Shown here one piece after another: positions 10,501-19,093 of a stretch of DNA of 40,616 bases (position 1 is its first letter; the number at the start of each line of letters is the position of its first letter). The position numbers and the translations under genes are program-made. The notes beneath the pieces are model-generated. The model made no database searches, was not told the DNA's origin, and saw only the letters and a list, made by a program, of their open reading frames with translations. Origin of the DNA: an uncultured Cytophagales bacterium (GTDB lineage Bacteria; Bacteroidota; Bacteroidia; Cytophagales; Bernardetiaceae); contig CAKZOK010000156.1 of assembly GCA_937136415.1 (NCBI GenBank), positions 1 through 40,616 on the forward strand, given 5' to 3'.

Positions 10501-13500
10501 GTTTGTAGTTTTGATAAAGGAAAGTATTATAAAAATGACAGCACTTTTGATGAAATTTCTTACCACAAAGAAGGAGCTATTATTCAAGGCGATACACTTT
10601 CAAAGAAGTCATTTATTAGTTTTCAATCTATTCATGGATTAAATAAAATAGAAGGGTTGTTAAAAATTAATCCTTTATTTCCTTTTATTAATTATTCAAA
10701 ATACAGAACCTACAAATTCAAACCTACTCTATATACTTGGGCTACGCCACAAATTGAAATAGTTTCTAAAGATTGGAGCAAACTTACTTTCACAAATATA
10801 GATTCTTTGAGTAAAAATTTTGAAAAACAATACTTTTTTAGAAATAGAATCCCATTTAAAGGCAAATTACCTGCTGGAATGTATCAAGTTTTGGTTTTTT
10901 ATAGCAAAGAAGGTGGGAGTAAATGCCAGAAAATTACTTCTGTAAAAATAAATGAAGACAATGCTAACTTACCTCCTACGTTTATTGATTTTGAAAAACA
11001 AGGCATACATTGTTACGAAAGAGAAAGGGTACAAGTTCCCAAAAACGAAAAAATAGAAATACCACAAAAAGTAGAATCATATACCAATGAAGAGTTACAA
11101 AATGGGCGATTATATAGAGGAAGAGTAATTGATGAAGATGGCTTACCTCTTATTGGTGCAACCATTCTAATAAAAGGAACAGAGAGAGGAACAACAGCAG
11201 ATTTCGAAGGAGATTATGAAATTATAGCTCCTATTGGAAGTACTTTGGTATTTAATTATGTAGGTTTTAAGTCAATAGAAAAAACAACAACTAGATATGA
11301 TATTTGGCTTGATGCAACTCTTATGGGTCAAGAACTCTCTGAAGTAGTCGTTGTTAGTAATTCAGATGCCAGTTATACGAGTGCAGTAGGTTCGGCAAAT
11401 ATTGATAGTTTTTTGAGTGGAAGAGTAGCAGGTGTACAGCTTTCACAAAGTAGTATGCCCTTATCAAATTCTTCAAAACTTGAACTCAAAAATTCGGATT
11501 TGAAAGATGATTTTGTACAAAATAAAAAGAAAAAAATAAGAAATTATTTTACTGATAATGCAATCTGGCAGCCTACATTACGAACAGACAAAAAAGGAAA
11601 AGCTAGTTTTGAAATTACCTATCCAGATGATATTACAAGCTGGAAAACACTTGCTATTGCTTATGGAAAAAAGAATAAAAATGGTCAGGCTCTTAGTCAA
11701 ACTAATTCATTTTTGACACTTTCGGGGCAGCTTTCACTTCCTCGCTTTTTGATAGAAGGTGATTCTGTTAGAATTATTGGAAAAATTGCCTCTTATAGTA
11801 GCGATTCTATCAAAGTAAATAGTCATTTTGATATAAATGGAAAAAATATTCCTCAAAAAAAGAGAACTATTTTATTTTCTAGTGTTGATTCTTTGCGTTT
11901 TTCTGTGGCTGATAATTCTGAAAAAACGCCTGATTTGTCTATCGATTCATTAAATAATTTGCAAGATTCTTTGACTATTCAATATGTAATGAATGCCGAT
12001 ATTTCTGAAAAGCAAATTTATACTGATGGAGAAGAACGAAAAATCCCGATTTTGAAAAAGGGAATTATACAAAATAGAGGTTTTTTTGCTGTTTTGGAGG
12101 GCGACACAACATTAAATTTGAGAGCTTTCAAAGATTCTATTTCAAATCAAAATTCTATAAAATTATTTGTAAAAGATAATATTTTGGAAGCAATGATTTC
12201 AGAATTAGAACACATTCAAAATTATGCCTACGCCTGTAACGAACAAAAAGCCTCAAAAATTCGTGCTTATATTCTTGAAAAAGAAATAAAAACTACTTTA
12301 AATTTGTCATTTGAAAAGAAAAAACAAGATGAATTGAATAATCTAATCAAAAAACTTGTTGAGGCACAATATGATGATGGTTGGTGGGGCTGGTGGGCTA
12401 ATTCTGCTCCAAATATAAATATGACAGCCTATATTTATGGTGTTTTGTTTGACGCAAGAAAAAAAGGTTATTCAATTCCTAATGAAACTTTATCAAAGGC
12501 TGAACGAGTTTTGAGAGATATGTTGCCCTTGCTAGATGCAAATGGAAAAACCAACATTTATACAGTACTCGCAAAAAATAAGGATTATCAACAAGGATAT
12601 AAAAATAATGTTTCAAAGCTCGCAACTGCTTTACAAATCCATCAAGATACGACTAAATACCATTTGTTTTACAATCAACTTTCTATTTTGCGTTTGAGGC
12701 AATTATATGATTTGCCTATTTCTCTCCAAATATTACAAAAACAACAACAAAAAAGCTCTTTAGGTGGAATTTTTTGGCAAGAAGAAGATTACAGTAATTA
12801 TTATTCTTTGTTTAGAAATAATACACAACTTAACCTTTTGGCGTATCAATTATTGAGAGATGCAAAAAATAAAAATACTCATTCTATTGATTTGGCAAAG
12901 GTTAGACAATACTTTTTAGAAACTAGAAATCAAAATGGATATTGGAAAAGTACGCACGAATCAGCAAGTATTTTGTCAATCATTTTACCAGATTTTCAAT
13001 CAAAGACCAAAAATAAAATGAAAGCAGAATTGAGAGTAAATAATGAGTTAATTAATACAGAAAAAACCTATATTTATTCGAAAGAAAACCTGCCCAATGA
13101 AATAACCAAAAAAGGGCTTGCACCTGTTTTTGTAAGTTTGTCGCAAGAATATTTTGAAGCTCAAATAGCTCAAAAAACAACGAATAACTTTCAAATTAAG
13201 ACCTATTTTAAAGATAAAAAAACAAATCAGAACTTAAAGACAAACTCCGATTCTCTTTATATTACGGCAGGCAAACCGATTGTTTTGAAAGTAGAAGTAG
13301 TTGTAAAAAAAGAGGCTGAATATGTATCCATAGAAGTTCCGATTCCTGCTAGTTGTGTCTATGGAAAAAATCCTTATTCATTACAAAAAAATTATTATCG
13401 TTATCATAAAGGAATAGAAACATATAGAGAAGAATTTAAGCACAAAACAGCTATTTTTTGTACCAAAATTCCTATTGGAAAACATACTTTTGAGATTATC

Positions 13501-13611
13501 TTAGAGCCTCGTTATTCGGGTGTTTTTACATTAAATCCTGCTAGTGTAGAGCTTATGTATTTTCCAAGTATTTCAGGAAACGAAGAAACCAAAAAGGTTT
13601 TTGTAGAATAA
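7537..13611 (+). CDS. Giant alpha-2-macroglobulin-family protein with embedded CarboxypepD_reg-like domain
   Basis: Bacterial alpha-2-macroglobulins are periplasmic or surface protease traps. I chose GTG 7537 because KKNYFLLFLF...FLSAQ follows at once as a signal peptide. A TTG at 7468 in the same frame would add 23 residues (2047 aa in total) and cannot be excluded. From the GTG: macroglobulin domains with MG2-like sequence (about 270-370); a CarboxypepD_reg-like insert (about 1190-1275, RGRVIDEDGLPLIGATI) running into plug-like sequence (SEVVVVSNSDA, FLSGRVAGVQL); the alpha-2-macroglobulin segment (AIWQPTLRTDKKGKASFEI, about 1345); and a thioester domain whose CNEQ motif has Cys1567 and Gln1570. 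A tryptophan-rich DDGWWGWWANS follows it. Two antisense ORFs inside are shadows. Two hairpins lie downstream. Confidence 0.88.
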   Translation: MKKNYFLLFLFFFFVSFLSAQNTESTQNSYLPTSSTTSDYALIYKIKDSKKLFQTTEVLELLKQNKTASNSFMTLVDSVKIPFGYYRSDFPKNLDYGYYLTVWANEGVLKTELETVAPLNIVLQSNAKKAWLIVYDSLGHELPNLEIKFNTKLLSYDQKLKKYDLPKRKETANVEINYAGQTWYLFANKKSFNDNYKPSILKKMVYRFPIKYFWIVPYNETKKVVKKIQYGDPEDLGIIRFFVRIFTKNEEENTGRIRFDGQHKYGNGYFVTDKLKYRPLDTLRFKTYLVNKKGKPISNNEIDIFITKDGKDYIKLHSIETYRKGGFESQFVLTDSLKLKLDNFVGIVLKDKDGKVIIAQGIDYQDYSLPTIKSFAIKTTETKHYKNTPFALRLTAKDFNNLTVLDGKVEIEIDINSIQTTYKPSINTTYSTWKHKQKLESFGETIIYIPDSIFPAADLTYKIKAVLLNSNNERREKTLSINYHHFTKKPSLEARIEDGFVYAIYKEGKDTIPKQGFLQRRVDGFSGSQAAKIDTITFPFKEKINAVYKHFEFWANTDEYEKNSSVKNKISTSADVEIEGYFLHDSLIITLQNPLKSVIRYSLFCKNNLIKKEADSSSFIRIAVKDKYKKVYVLQTSYTFAGDVNERQRAFLRNREQLFVSLDAPLLTSPSFKEKINVTVTDYKKRPVKNADLTVLATNSQFEDYAKIQFPSSQKSRFRFKKKKKISEIYFKNKGSQNENLVYNSYWKNRLGLDSVAYYNFIYPQKNGFRFSIPYQNIKDTLKSKLENVNVTKEKIKEITEKFEKNHNPNTGALFPFLFYKSKYENIEWIKIDDSLAYFVHAKTNKDHLIELSKGIHKLEIRLMYQTIFIDSISVEMGKETILSFDLENLPTYIHTKKASHYLSKKEKMMLGSHTFLGITYGVSNLNTSLKIQQGNSEIITLYPEFKKDKETQNYYYEWEYPLLHKGEFKILREHSEKWDTLYFEPFVVCSFDKGKYYKNDSTFDEISYHKEGAIIQGDTLSKKSFISFQSIHGLNKIEGLLKINPLFPFINYSKYRTYKFKPTLYTWATPQIEIVSKDWSKLTFTNIDSLSKNFEKQYFFRNRIPFKGKLPAGMYQVLVFYSKEGGSKCQKITSVKINEDNANLPPTFIDFEKQGIHCYERERVQVPKNEKIEIPQKVESYTNEELQNGRLYRGRVIDEDGLPLIGATILIKGTERGTTADFEGDYEIIAPIGSTLVFNYVGFKSIEKTTTRYDIWLDATLMGQELSEVVVVSNSDASYTSAVGSANIDSFLSGRVAGVQLSQSSMPLSNSSKLELKNSDLKDDFVQNKKKKIRNYFTDNAIWQPTLRTDKKGKASFEITYPDDITSWKTLAIAYGKKNKNGQALSQTNSFLTLSGQLSLPRFLIEGDSVRIIGKIASYSSDSIKVNSHFDINGKNIPQKKRTILFSSVDSLRFSVADNSEKTPDLSIDSLNNLQDSLTIQYVMNADISEKQIYTDGEERKIPILKKGIIQNRGFFAVLEGDTTLNLRAFKDSISNQNSIKLFVKDNILEAMISELEHIQNYAYACNEQKASKIRAYILEKEIKTTLNLSFEKKKQDELNNLIKKLVEAQYDDGWWGWWANSAPNINMTAYIYGVLFDARKKGYSIPNETLSKAERVLRDMLPLLDANGKTNIYTVLAKNKDYQQGYKNNVSKLATALQIHQDTTKYHLFYNQLSILRLRQLYDLPISLQILQKQQQKSSLGGIFWQEEDYSNYYSLFRNNTQLNLLAYQLLRDAKNKNTHSIDLAKVRQYFLETRNQNGYWKSTHESASILSIILPDFQSKTKNKMKAELRVNNELINTEKTYIYSKENLPNEITKKGLAPVFVSLSQEYFEAQIAQKTTNNFQIKTYFKDKKTNQNLKTNSDSLYITAGKPIVLKVEVVVKKEAEYVSIEVPIPASCVYGKNPYSLQKNYYRYHKGIETYREEFKHKTAIFCTKIPIGKHTFEIILEPRYSGVFTLNPASVELMYFPSISGNEETKKVFVE

Positions 13612-13627
13612 AAAAATTAGAGAAAAT

Positions 13628-13653
13628 AATGTAGGGAAAAAACTCCCTACATT
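13628..13653. terminator. Hairpin terminator between convergent genes
   Basis: AATGTAGGGA (13628-13637) and TCCCTACATT (13644-13653) form a 10-bp perfect stem with a 6-nt loop, 17 bp after the alpha-2-macroglobulin stop. The minus-strand side is followed by ATTTTCT, so it can also serve the desaturase transcript arriving from the other side. Confidence 0.6.
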
Positions 13654-13679
13654 AAAAGTTATCACAGTTAATTTTTCAG

Positions 13680-13709
13680 GTGTGTTCAGTTCCTTAGAAA
13701 TGAACACAC
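13680..13709. terminator. Second hairpin in the same convergent junction
   Basis: GTGTGTTCA (13680-13688) pairs with TGAACACAC (13701-13709) across a 12-nt loop. It lies 62 bp beyond the desaturase stop codon. No clear T-run follows on either strand, so it may be a backup terminator or mRNA 3' end structure. Confidence 0.4.
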
Positions 13710-13770
13710 ATTTGAAATAAAACAAAACTTTATTAAATACTGTATTAAATTGCTCTTTTTCAGTTTTTAA

Positions 13771-14853
13771 TTAATTTATAATTGCACCTTCCTGTTTTCC
13801 AAAGCGTTTGAGTGCATTGACATGCGCCATGAGTGCATCTGAAAATTTATCATTTATCAAATAAGGTATCTCAAATTCAGTAGCTGTTTGCCTTACAATT
13901 TTAGAAATTTCTACATGATGAATATGACAAATTTTGGGAAATAAATGATGCTCTACTTGAAAATTAAGCCCACCAATATACCAAGAAAGCAACTTATTTT
14001 TTGGAGCAAAATCTATTGTTGTGTTCATTTGATGAATTGCCCAATCGTTTAGAATTTCATTTTTTTCATTGGGTAATGGGTGCGTCGTTCCCTCAACTGT
14101 ATGCGCCAACTGAAAAATTACAGTCAATACCAAGCCTGCAAAAAAGTGCATAATCAAAAAGCCCGTCAAGACATACAAAACGGGAATATCAAAAAACAAA
14201 ATTGGCATAATTAAAATGATAAATAGATAAATTATTTTCGAAAAAATCAGTTTCATAAATGTAAACCACTTAGCTTCTCCTTTTATTACATAACGATTAA
14301 ACTGCAAAAAATCTTTGACAAAAACCCAATATATAGTCTGTAATCCATAAAAAAAGAAAGCATAAAAATATTGATATTTATGAAACCATTTTACTTCTGT
14401 ATGTGGCGAAAAACGCAATACAAATTTATCAGAAATATCATCATCTTGATGCACAACATTTGTAAAAGTATGATGCAATAAATTATGCTGAATTTTCCAA
14501 TTATCAACCGAACCACCAATCAAAGTAAGTGTATTTCCTAGTAATTTATTTACCCATTCTGACTTAGAATATGCACCATGATTAGCATCATGCATTACAC
14601 TCATTCCAATTCCTGCAATACTAAACCCCATTATTGTCCAAAAAATCATTGAAATAATATAATTAGGGTTATATATCAAAATCAAAATAAATGGCAAAAT
14701 ATATCCAGATAATAATATGATTGTTTTTATTATCATACGCATATCAGCATTTTTACTGATATTATTGGTAACAAAATAATTATCAACCCTTTCTTTGACT
14801 GTTGAAAAAAATAAACTTTTATTTTTTGGTTTGAACTTTACGTAATTCTTCAT
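13771..14853 (-). CDS. Membrane fatty acid desaturase (front-end / linoleoyl-CoA desaturase-like)
   Basis: Inserts a double bond into an acyl chain using a membrane di-iron centre, O2 and an electron donor. The three histidine boxes are complete: HDANH at 88-92, HNLLHH at 123-128 and QVEHH at 299-303. Gln in place of the first His of box three is the hallmark of front-end (delta-5/6-type) desaturases, although these bacterial forms are usually named only by similarity. Four or more hydrophobic segments flank the boxes (about 42-60, 66-85, 205-225, 228-250). No N-terminal cytochrome b5 domain is present, so a separate ferredoxin or reductase must supply electrons. It is a single gene, divergent from the PP2C gene 100 bp away. 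Confidence 0.9.
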   Translation of the reverse strand: MKNYVKFKPKNKSLFFSTVKERVDNYFVTNNISKNADMRMIIKTIILLSGYILPFILILIYNPNYIISMIFWTIMGFSIAGIGMSVMHDANHGAYSKSEWVNKLLGNTLTLIGGSVDNWKIQHNLLHHTFTNVVHQDDDISDKFVLRFSPHTEVKWFHKYQYFYAFFFYGLQTIYWVFVKDFLQFNRYVIKGEAKWFTFMKLIFSKIIYLFIILIMPILFFDIPVLYVLTGFLIMHFFAGLVLTVIFQLAHTVEGTTHPLPNEKNEILNDWAIHQMNTTIDFAPKNKLLSWYIGGLNFQVEHHLFPKICHIHHVEISKIVRQTATEFEIPYLINDKFSDALMAHVNALKRFGKQEGAIIN

Positions 14854-14953
14854 ACTTTGTTGTTTTGGCAGGATTAATAATTATTCTTTATATTCTGCAA
14901 ATTTAGTGTTTTAGTTTTTAAAATTCCTTTTCTATTAATAATCATAATTAAAA

Positions 14954-15673
14954 ATGAAATTCAAAAATGCAAGTGCTTCCGTAATTGGGAGTTCTCATTA
15001 CAAACATTACTACAATAATCAAGATAGTTATAATTTTTATCAAGACGATTCTTCTATTATTGGAGTGGTAGCCGATGGTTGTGGAGCTGGTGCAAATAGT
15101 GAAGTAGGAGCAAGGTTGGGAGTTGATTTTGTAGTAAATTTTTGCAAAAAAAACTTTCAAAACAACCCTTTTGATGCCAAACTTCTCAAAACAGCTCTAT
15201 TAGATTATTTGAGGAATATCGTAAAAAATCAAAATACACAAGAAGAATTGGAGTTTATAGAAAGCTATCTCTTCTTTACTTTATTTGGTTTTATTGTTCA
15301 AAATGACCAAACGTTTATTTTTCATTCGGGCGATGGTTTGTATTGCCTTAATGAGAAAGAAGTGATAATAGAACAGAATAATCGCCCAAATTATATTGCA
15401 AAAAACTTGATAAGTAGTAATTTTTCTTTAGAAATAGAACAAATTGAAACCAAAAAATTGAATAGAATATTAATTGCAACAGATGGATTGACACAGTTAA
15501 ATGATGCGTTTTTAAGAAATGAAAAAGTAGAAAAAATGGAAAAAATAAGTGACTTTTTTGATAATGAAAATAACTTTGATGATATAATTGCTTTGCCCAA
15601 ATTGATAACTGATTTGTCTATAAATAAGAATATTTTGAAAGATGATACTACATTAATTATGATTAAAAAATAA
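14954..15673 (+). CDS. PP2C-like serine/threonine protein phosphatase
   Basis: A cytoplasmic, soluble 239-residue protein with PPM/PP2C motifs. They are VVADGCGAGANSEVGARLG at 38-56 (the Asp41-Gly42 metal-binding motif, in place of the usual DGxGG), FHSGDGLYC, LIATDGLTQLND and the terminal DDTTLIMI. Such proteins dephosphorylate Ser/Thr residues with Mn or Mg; in bacteria they often oppose a kinase or control a regulator. No kinase lies next to it. The start follows from the conserved N-terminus. The stop codon lies in the loop of a strong terminator hairpin. The substrate is unknown. Confidence 0.83.
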   Translation: MKFKNASASVIGSSHYKHYYNNQDSYNFYQDDSSIIGVVADGCGAGANSEVGARLGVDFVVNFCKKNFQNNPFDAKLLKTALLDYLRNIVKNQNTQEELEFIESYLFFTLFGFIVQNDQTFIFHSGDGLYCLNEKEVIIEQNNRPNYIAKNLISSNFSLEIEQIETKKLNRILIATDGLTQLNDAFLRNEKVEKMEKISDFFDNENNFDDIIALPKLITDLSINKNILKDDTTLIMIKK

Positions 15674-15688
15674 TTTTTAATCATAATT
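15655..15688 (+). terminator. Intrinsic terminator overlapping the PP2C stop codon
   Basis: AATTATGATTAAAAA (15655-15669) pairs perfectly with TTTTTAATCATAATT (15674-15688), a 15-bp stem with a 4-nt loop ATAA (15670-15673). The TAA stop is 15671-15673, inside the loop, so the last codons of the gene are also the left arm of the stem. Confidence 0.7.
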
Positions 15689-15737
15689 TTACCCTCTTTT
15701 TACTTTACCAATTACCTAGTTCAATAATTTATTTTTA

Positions 15738-16712
15738 ATGAAAAAGCTCCCTTACTTACTCTTTTTAGTCTTTTTTTTATCTATTTCCTTCAATATTTAT
15801 TCTCAAAATATTGGTTTAGGCTTTTTGTTTCGCCCTAATATTACGCTCGGAACGGCTATTGTCCCTACTCAAAATGTTGAGGATAGTCTTAAATTTGGAG
15901 TAAATCGTTTTTATGCAAATATGGTCATTCCTTTGAATGGAAAACTAAAAATAGATTTGAAAAATATCAATGCTTCTTTTACACAACACTTTCTAACACT
16001 CAATACTGGTTTGAGATTGCCACAGGGAAACTTAGTGGAAAAAGACACCAAAATTTATAACTTTTCGGCAGGAATTACAGGTGTTCATGCAAATATTCGT
16101 AGTGGGATTTGGTTTTATACTCTTAATGGTGGAATTGTCCAAGATGTTCAAAAGCTCAACGAATCAAGTCCATTTTTTACGGCTGCTGCTGCCTATATTC
16201 GTGTAAAAGGAATTTATAAACACAACATTTATGGTGTTGCTTTGCTTTATCAATATGAGCGTTTTTTGCCTGTTCCTATTTTGGGAATCAATCGTAGATA
16301 CAATAAAAAATGGTTTTTAGAGCTTCTTTTGCCTGCACAAGGAGCAATACGCTATCAATTTAGCAAAAAATTTAAGGCTGGTGTTTTGGTTGGTTTGGGA
16401 ACTTTCCGTGCTGGTGTAAACCCTTCTACAAATATTATTTTGCCTAATTTGGGAGGAAAAGGAAATCTAAATTTGGATTATACTTCACTCAAAATTACTT
16501 CTGTTGCCGAATTAAAAATTAAAAATGGAATTTTTTTGAGTAGTGAATTAGGTATTTCGACGGTTCGTAGTCTTTCTTTTTTGCGTACTGCCAAAAATGA
16601 AATTAGCTTTGGAGCTTCTACTGTTCCTTATGGCGCAATAAACTTGCATATTGATTTGCAAAAGTCTAAAACAAGTCCAATTAGTTCTCGTCTTTTTGGA
16701 AATGATTTTTAA
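15738..16712 (+). CDS. Putative outer-membrane beta-barrel protein, unknown family
   Basis: A 324-residue protein with a clear signal peptide (MKKLPYLLFLVFFLSISF..., cleavage expected after NIYSQ, about residue 23). The mature part alternates polar and aromatic/aliphatic residues in short strands, for example GVALLYQYERF, FLELLLPAQGAIRYQF and TSVAELKIKNGIFLSSELG, like a small barrel. I do not recognise a named family; DUF6268-type outer-membrane proteins look similar in layout, but that is only an impression. It has its own strong terminator 6 bp downstream. Confidence 0.72.
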   Translation: MKKLPYLLFLVFFLSISFNIYSQNIGLGFLFRPNITLGTAIVPTQNVEDSLKFGVNRFYANMVIPLNGKLKIDLKNINASFTQHFLTLNTGLRLPQGNLVEKDTKIYNFSAGITGVHANIRSGIWFYTLNGGIVQDVQKLNESSPFFTAAAAYIRVKGIYKHNIYGVALLYQYERFLPVPILGINRRYNKKWFLELLLPAQGAIRYQFSKKFKAGVLVGLGTFRAGVNPSTNIILPNLGGKGNLNLDYTSLKITSVAELKIKNGIFLSSELGISTVRSLSFLRTAKNEISFGASTVPYGAINLHIDLQKSKTSPISSRLFGNDF

Positions 16713-16717
16713 AATGG

Positions 16718-16758
16718 AAAACTGGTTTAAGAAGCGTCGATGCTTGAACCAGTTTTTT
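16718..16758 (+). terminator. Strong intrinsic terminator
   Basis: AAAACTGGTTTAAG (16718-16731) pairs with CTTGAACCAGTTTT (16743-16756), 14 pairs including one G-U. A run of T at 16753-16758 follows. It lies directly after the outer-membrane protein gene. Confidence 0.8.
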
Positions 16759-16787
16759 ATGACTTAAAATATTATTTTTGTTTTGTA

Positions 16788-17287
16788 GAATATTTTACAA
16801 GAGCTAGTATTTCAATAAAGAAAAGAAATAGAAGCAAAATATTTTTTTGAATGTTGCATACAATCATTCATATTGCACAAATTTATTTAGCAAATGATGG
16901 TTCTATTATTCTGATTGATGAATTTGAAAATAGTTTAGGAACGAATTGTATGGATATTTTGACAGAAGATTTTGTTCACGAAAATAAAAATATACAATTT
17001 ATTGCAACCAGTCATCATCCTTATATTATCAATAACATTCCCTATCAATACTGGAAAATTATAACTCGTAAGACTGGCGTAATTTCGGCAAAAAGTGCTT
17101 CTGAATATAAATTAGGCAAATCAAAACAAAAAGCGTTTCTTCAACTTACCGAAATTTTGGAAAATCAACATCAATAGAAAGTTATGATTATTTAGTTTTA
17201 TTTGTAGATGTTGATTTGATTTTAATAGATAAAAAAAGAGAGGAAGCAAATCAGTTTATTAAGAAAATTCTTTATAAAAAATTCTAA
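16788..17287 (+). pseudogene. Decayed AAA-type ATPase gene fragment plus remnant of a second frame
   Basis: The open piece 16851-17177 (108 codons) is only the C-terminal part of an AAA_21/OLD-like ATPase. It has Walker B at SIILIDEFENSLG and the following ATSHHPYIINN (switch His), but no Walker A. Just upstream in the same frame, after a TGA at 16848-16850, the sequence still reads EYFTRASISIKKRNRSKIFF (from 16788), which looks like more of the same protein, so a stop or deletion broke it. Downstream, another frame stays open to a stop at 17285-17287 and reads YDYLVLFVDVDLILIDKK; it may be the end of a lost partner gene. Part of the remnant may even underlie the terminator before it. Confidence 0.68.
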
Positions 17288-17289
17288 AA

Positions 17290-17325
17290 AAAGCCATTCC
17301 TAATCCAAAAATTAGAAATGACTTT
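17290..17325 (-). terminator. Intrinsic terminator of the VWA lipoprotein gene
   Basis: On the minus strand AAAGTCATTTCTAAT (17325 to 17311) pairs with ATTAGGAATGGCTTT (17304 to 17290) over 15 positions, two of them G-U. A 6-nt loop separates the arms and a run of T follows. On the plus strand the same two positions are A-C mismatches, so the minus strand is the functional direction. It lies 74 bp after the VWA stop. Confidence 0.7.
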
Positions 17326-17398
17326 ATAAAAAAATAGATAAAATTGGTGATGATTTTTAGTTTTTCATAAGTGCATTTTATTTTTTACTTGCTCTGTA

Positions 17399-19093
17399 TT
17401 ATTTTGACATCAACTGACAGCTTTCTACCAATTTCAAAAACTCTGAACGGTAGCCTTCACTATCTTTTCCTTTTGCATTCTTAGCAAGTGTAATAACTTG
17501 ATTGTAAGAAGCATTTGACTTAAATTCTGATTTTCTTAAAAGCATTCCAAATTCTGCCACGGCAGCCGAGAAACGAAAGTTTTCAGAGGTTCTTTCCAAT
17601 TTAATATTATTATCCTTCAAAGGATTTACAATCAAATTACTTGTATTTTCATTTGGCTTTTTATAACGCAATTTCAAATTTAATAACTCATCTGAAGAAG
17701 CTGCTGCTTTGTAAGATTCTTTAATTTTGTCTTCTTTTTGATAACGCAAATCATCTACCGAAGGCAAAAACTCACTTTTTACACCTACTGGAATAATTTC
17801 ATACAACGCCGTTACGGTGTGTCCTGCGCCAAGCTCTCCAGCATCTTTTTTGTCGTCATTAAAATCTTCTTTTTTCAGCATTCTATTTTCATATCCAATA
17901 AGGCGATAAGCTGATACTTTTGCAGGATTAAATTCAATCTGAATCTTGACATCTTTTGCAATCGTAAACATGGTAGCTCTCATTTGCTTTACAAATACCT
18001 TTTTTGCTTCCTGAATATTATCGATATAAAAATAATTTCCATTTCCAGCATTACTCAATTCTTCCATTTGATGGTCTTTATAATTTCCCATTCCAAAGCC
18101 ACAAACTGTCAAATAAATTCCGTCATCTCTTTTGCTTTCAATCATAGTTACTAAATCTTTTGCAGAATTTACACCTACATTAAAATCGCCATCAGTACAC
18201 AAAATAACACGGTTATTTCCTTCTTTTATCAAATTATCTTTTGCTAAAGAATAGGCAAGTTGTATTCCTGCACCACCTGCCGTACTTCCACCAGACGAAA
18301 CAGCATCTAAAGCCTTTATAATTTTATCTTTTTCTGTTGCTGGAGTAGATTCTAACACCAAACCTGCTGCACCTGCATAAGCCACAATCGCAATACGGTC
18401 GTTTTTGCCAAGTTGAGAAAGAAGAAGTTTGAGCGAAGAGCGAAGAAGAGGAAGTTTGTTTTGCGCCGACATCGAACCCGAAGCATCAATCAGAAAAACC
18501 AAATTTGAAGGTGCAAGGTTGTCATAATCTAAATCCTTTCCTTGGATTCCGACATGTACCAATTTGTGTTTTTCATTCCAAGGCGCAGTAGAAATTTCTG
18601 TACTTACCGAAAAAGGGTGTTTTCCTGTTGGTTTTTTGTAATCATAATCAAAATAATTGATAAATTCTTCGATACGAACAGCATCAGAGTTTGGAAGCTG
18701 TCCAGATTGAATAAAACGACGAGCATTGGAATACGAAGCATTATCAACATCAATCGAAAAGGTAGATAGAGGCTCTTTGAGAGATTGAATAAATTTATTT
18801 TCTATCTGTTTTTGATATTCTTCTCTGTTTTGCGACATTCGCTCATCATCAGAATAATATTCTTCTTCAACAACTTGTGTATAATCTATTTCTGAAGATG
18901 TTTTTTTCTTTTTCTCACTTTTCACCCTAGTAATAGAGTTGGTCATTGTTGGACTTTTTTCACCTTCTCCTCCTTCTTTTAGTGTGTCATAATTTGAAGT
19001 TTTATAGGAATTACAAGCCACAAAAAATAAAGTAGAACTGGCTACTAAAACAACCTTTGAAAATTGCCTTAAAGATTTTTTTAATTCTTTCAT
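17399..19093 (-). CDS. YfbK-like von Willebrand factor A domain lipoprotein
   Basis: The start is set at 19093 (MKELKKSLRQF...), not further upstream, because a lipoprotein signal follows at once and ends in LFFVAC with Cys27; 564 residues result. Order of parts: lipobox; a polar Ser/Lys/Glu-rich linker; a conserved YfbK N-terminal segment (PLSTFSIDVDNASYSNARRFI, about 108-128); a VWA domain with a full MIDAS motif DASGS at 203-207; and the C-terminal DUF3520-like region. The family is common in Bacteroidota and Proteobacteria. A role in metal-dependent protein binding at the envelope is likely, but the partner is unknown. It is transcribed alone, with a terminator downstream. Confidence 0.87.
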   Translation of the reverse strand: MKELKKSLRQFSKVVLVASSTLFFVACNSYKTSNYDTLKEGGEGEKSPTMTNSITRVKSEKKKKTSSEIDYTQVVEEEYYSDDERMSQNREEYQKQIENKFIQSLKEPLSTFSIDVDNASYSNARRFIQSGQLPNSDAVRIEEFINYFDYDYKKPTGKHPFSVSTEISTAPWNEKHKLVHVGIQGKDLDYDNLAPSNLVFLIDASGSMSAQNKLPLLRSSLKLLLSQLGKNDRIAIVAYAGAAGLVLESTPATEKDKIIKALDAVSSGGSTAGGAGIQLAYSLAKDNLIKEGNNRVILCTDGDFNVGVNSAKDLVTMIESKRDDGIYLTVCGFGMGNYKDHQMEELSNAGNGNYFYIDNIQEAKKVFVKQMRATMFTIAKDVKIQIEFNPAKVSAYRLIGYENRMLKKEDFNDDKKDAGELGAGHTVTALYEIIPVGVKSEFLPSVDDLRYQKEDKIKESYKAAASSDELLNLKLRYKKPNENTSNLIVNPLKDNNIKLERTSENFRFSAAVAEFGMLLRKSEFKSNASYNQVITLAKNAKGKDSEGYRSEFLKLVESCQLMSK

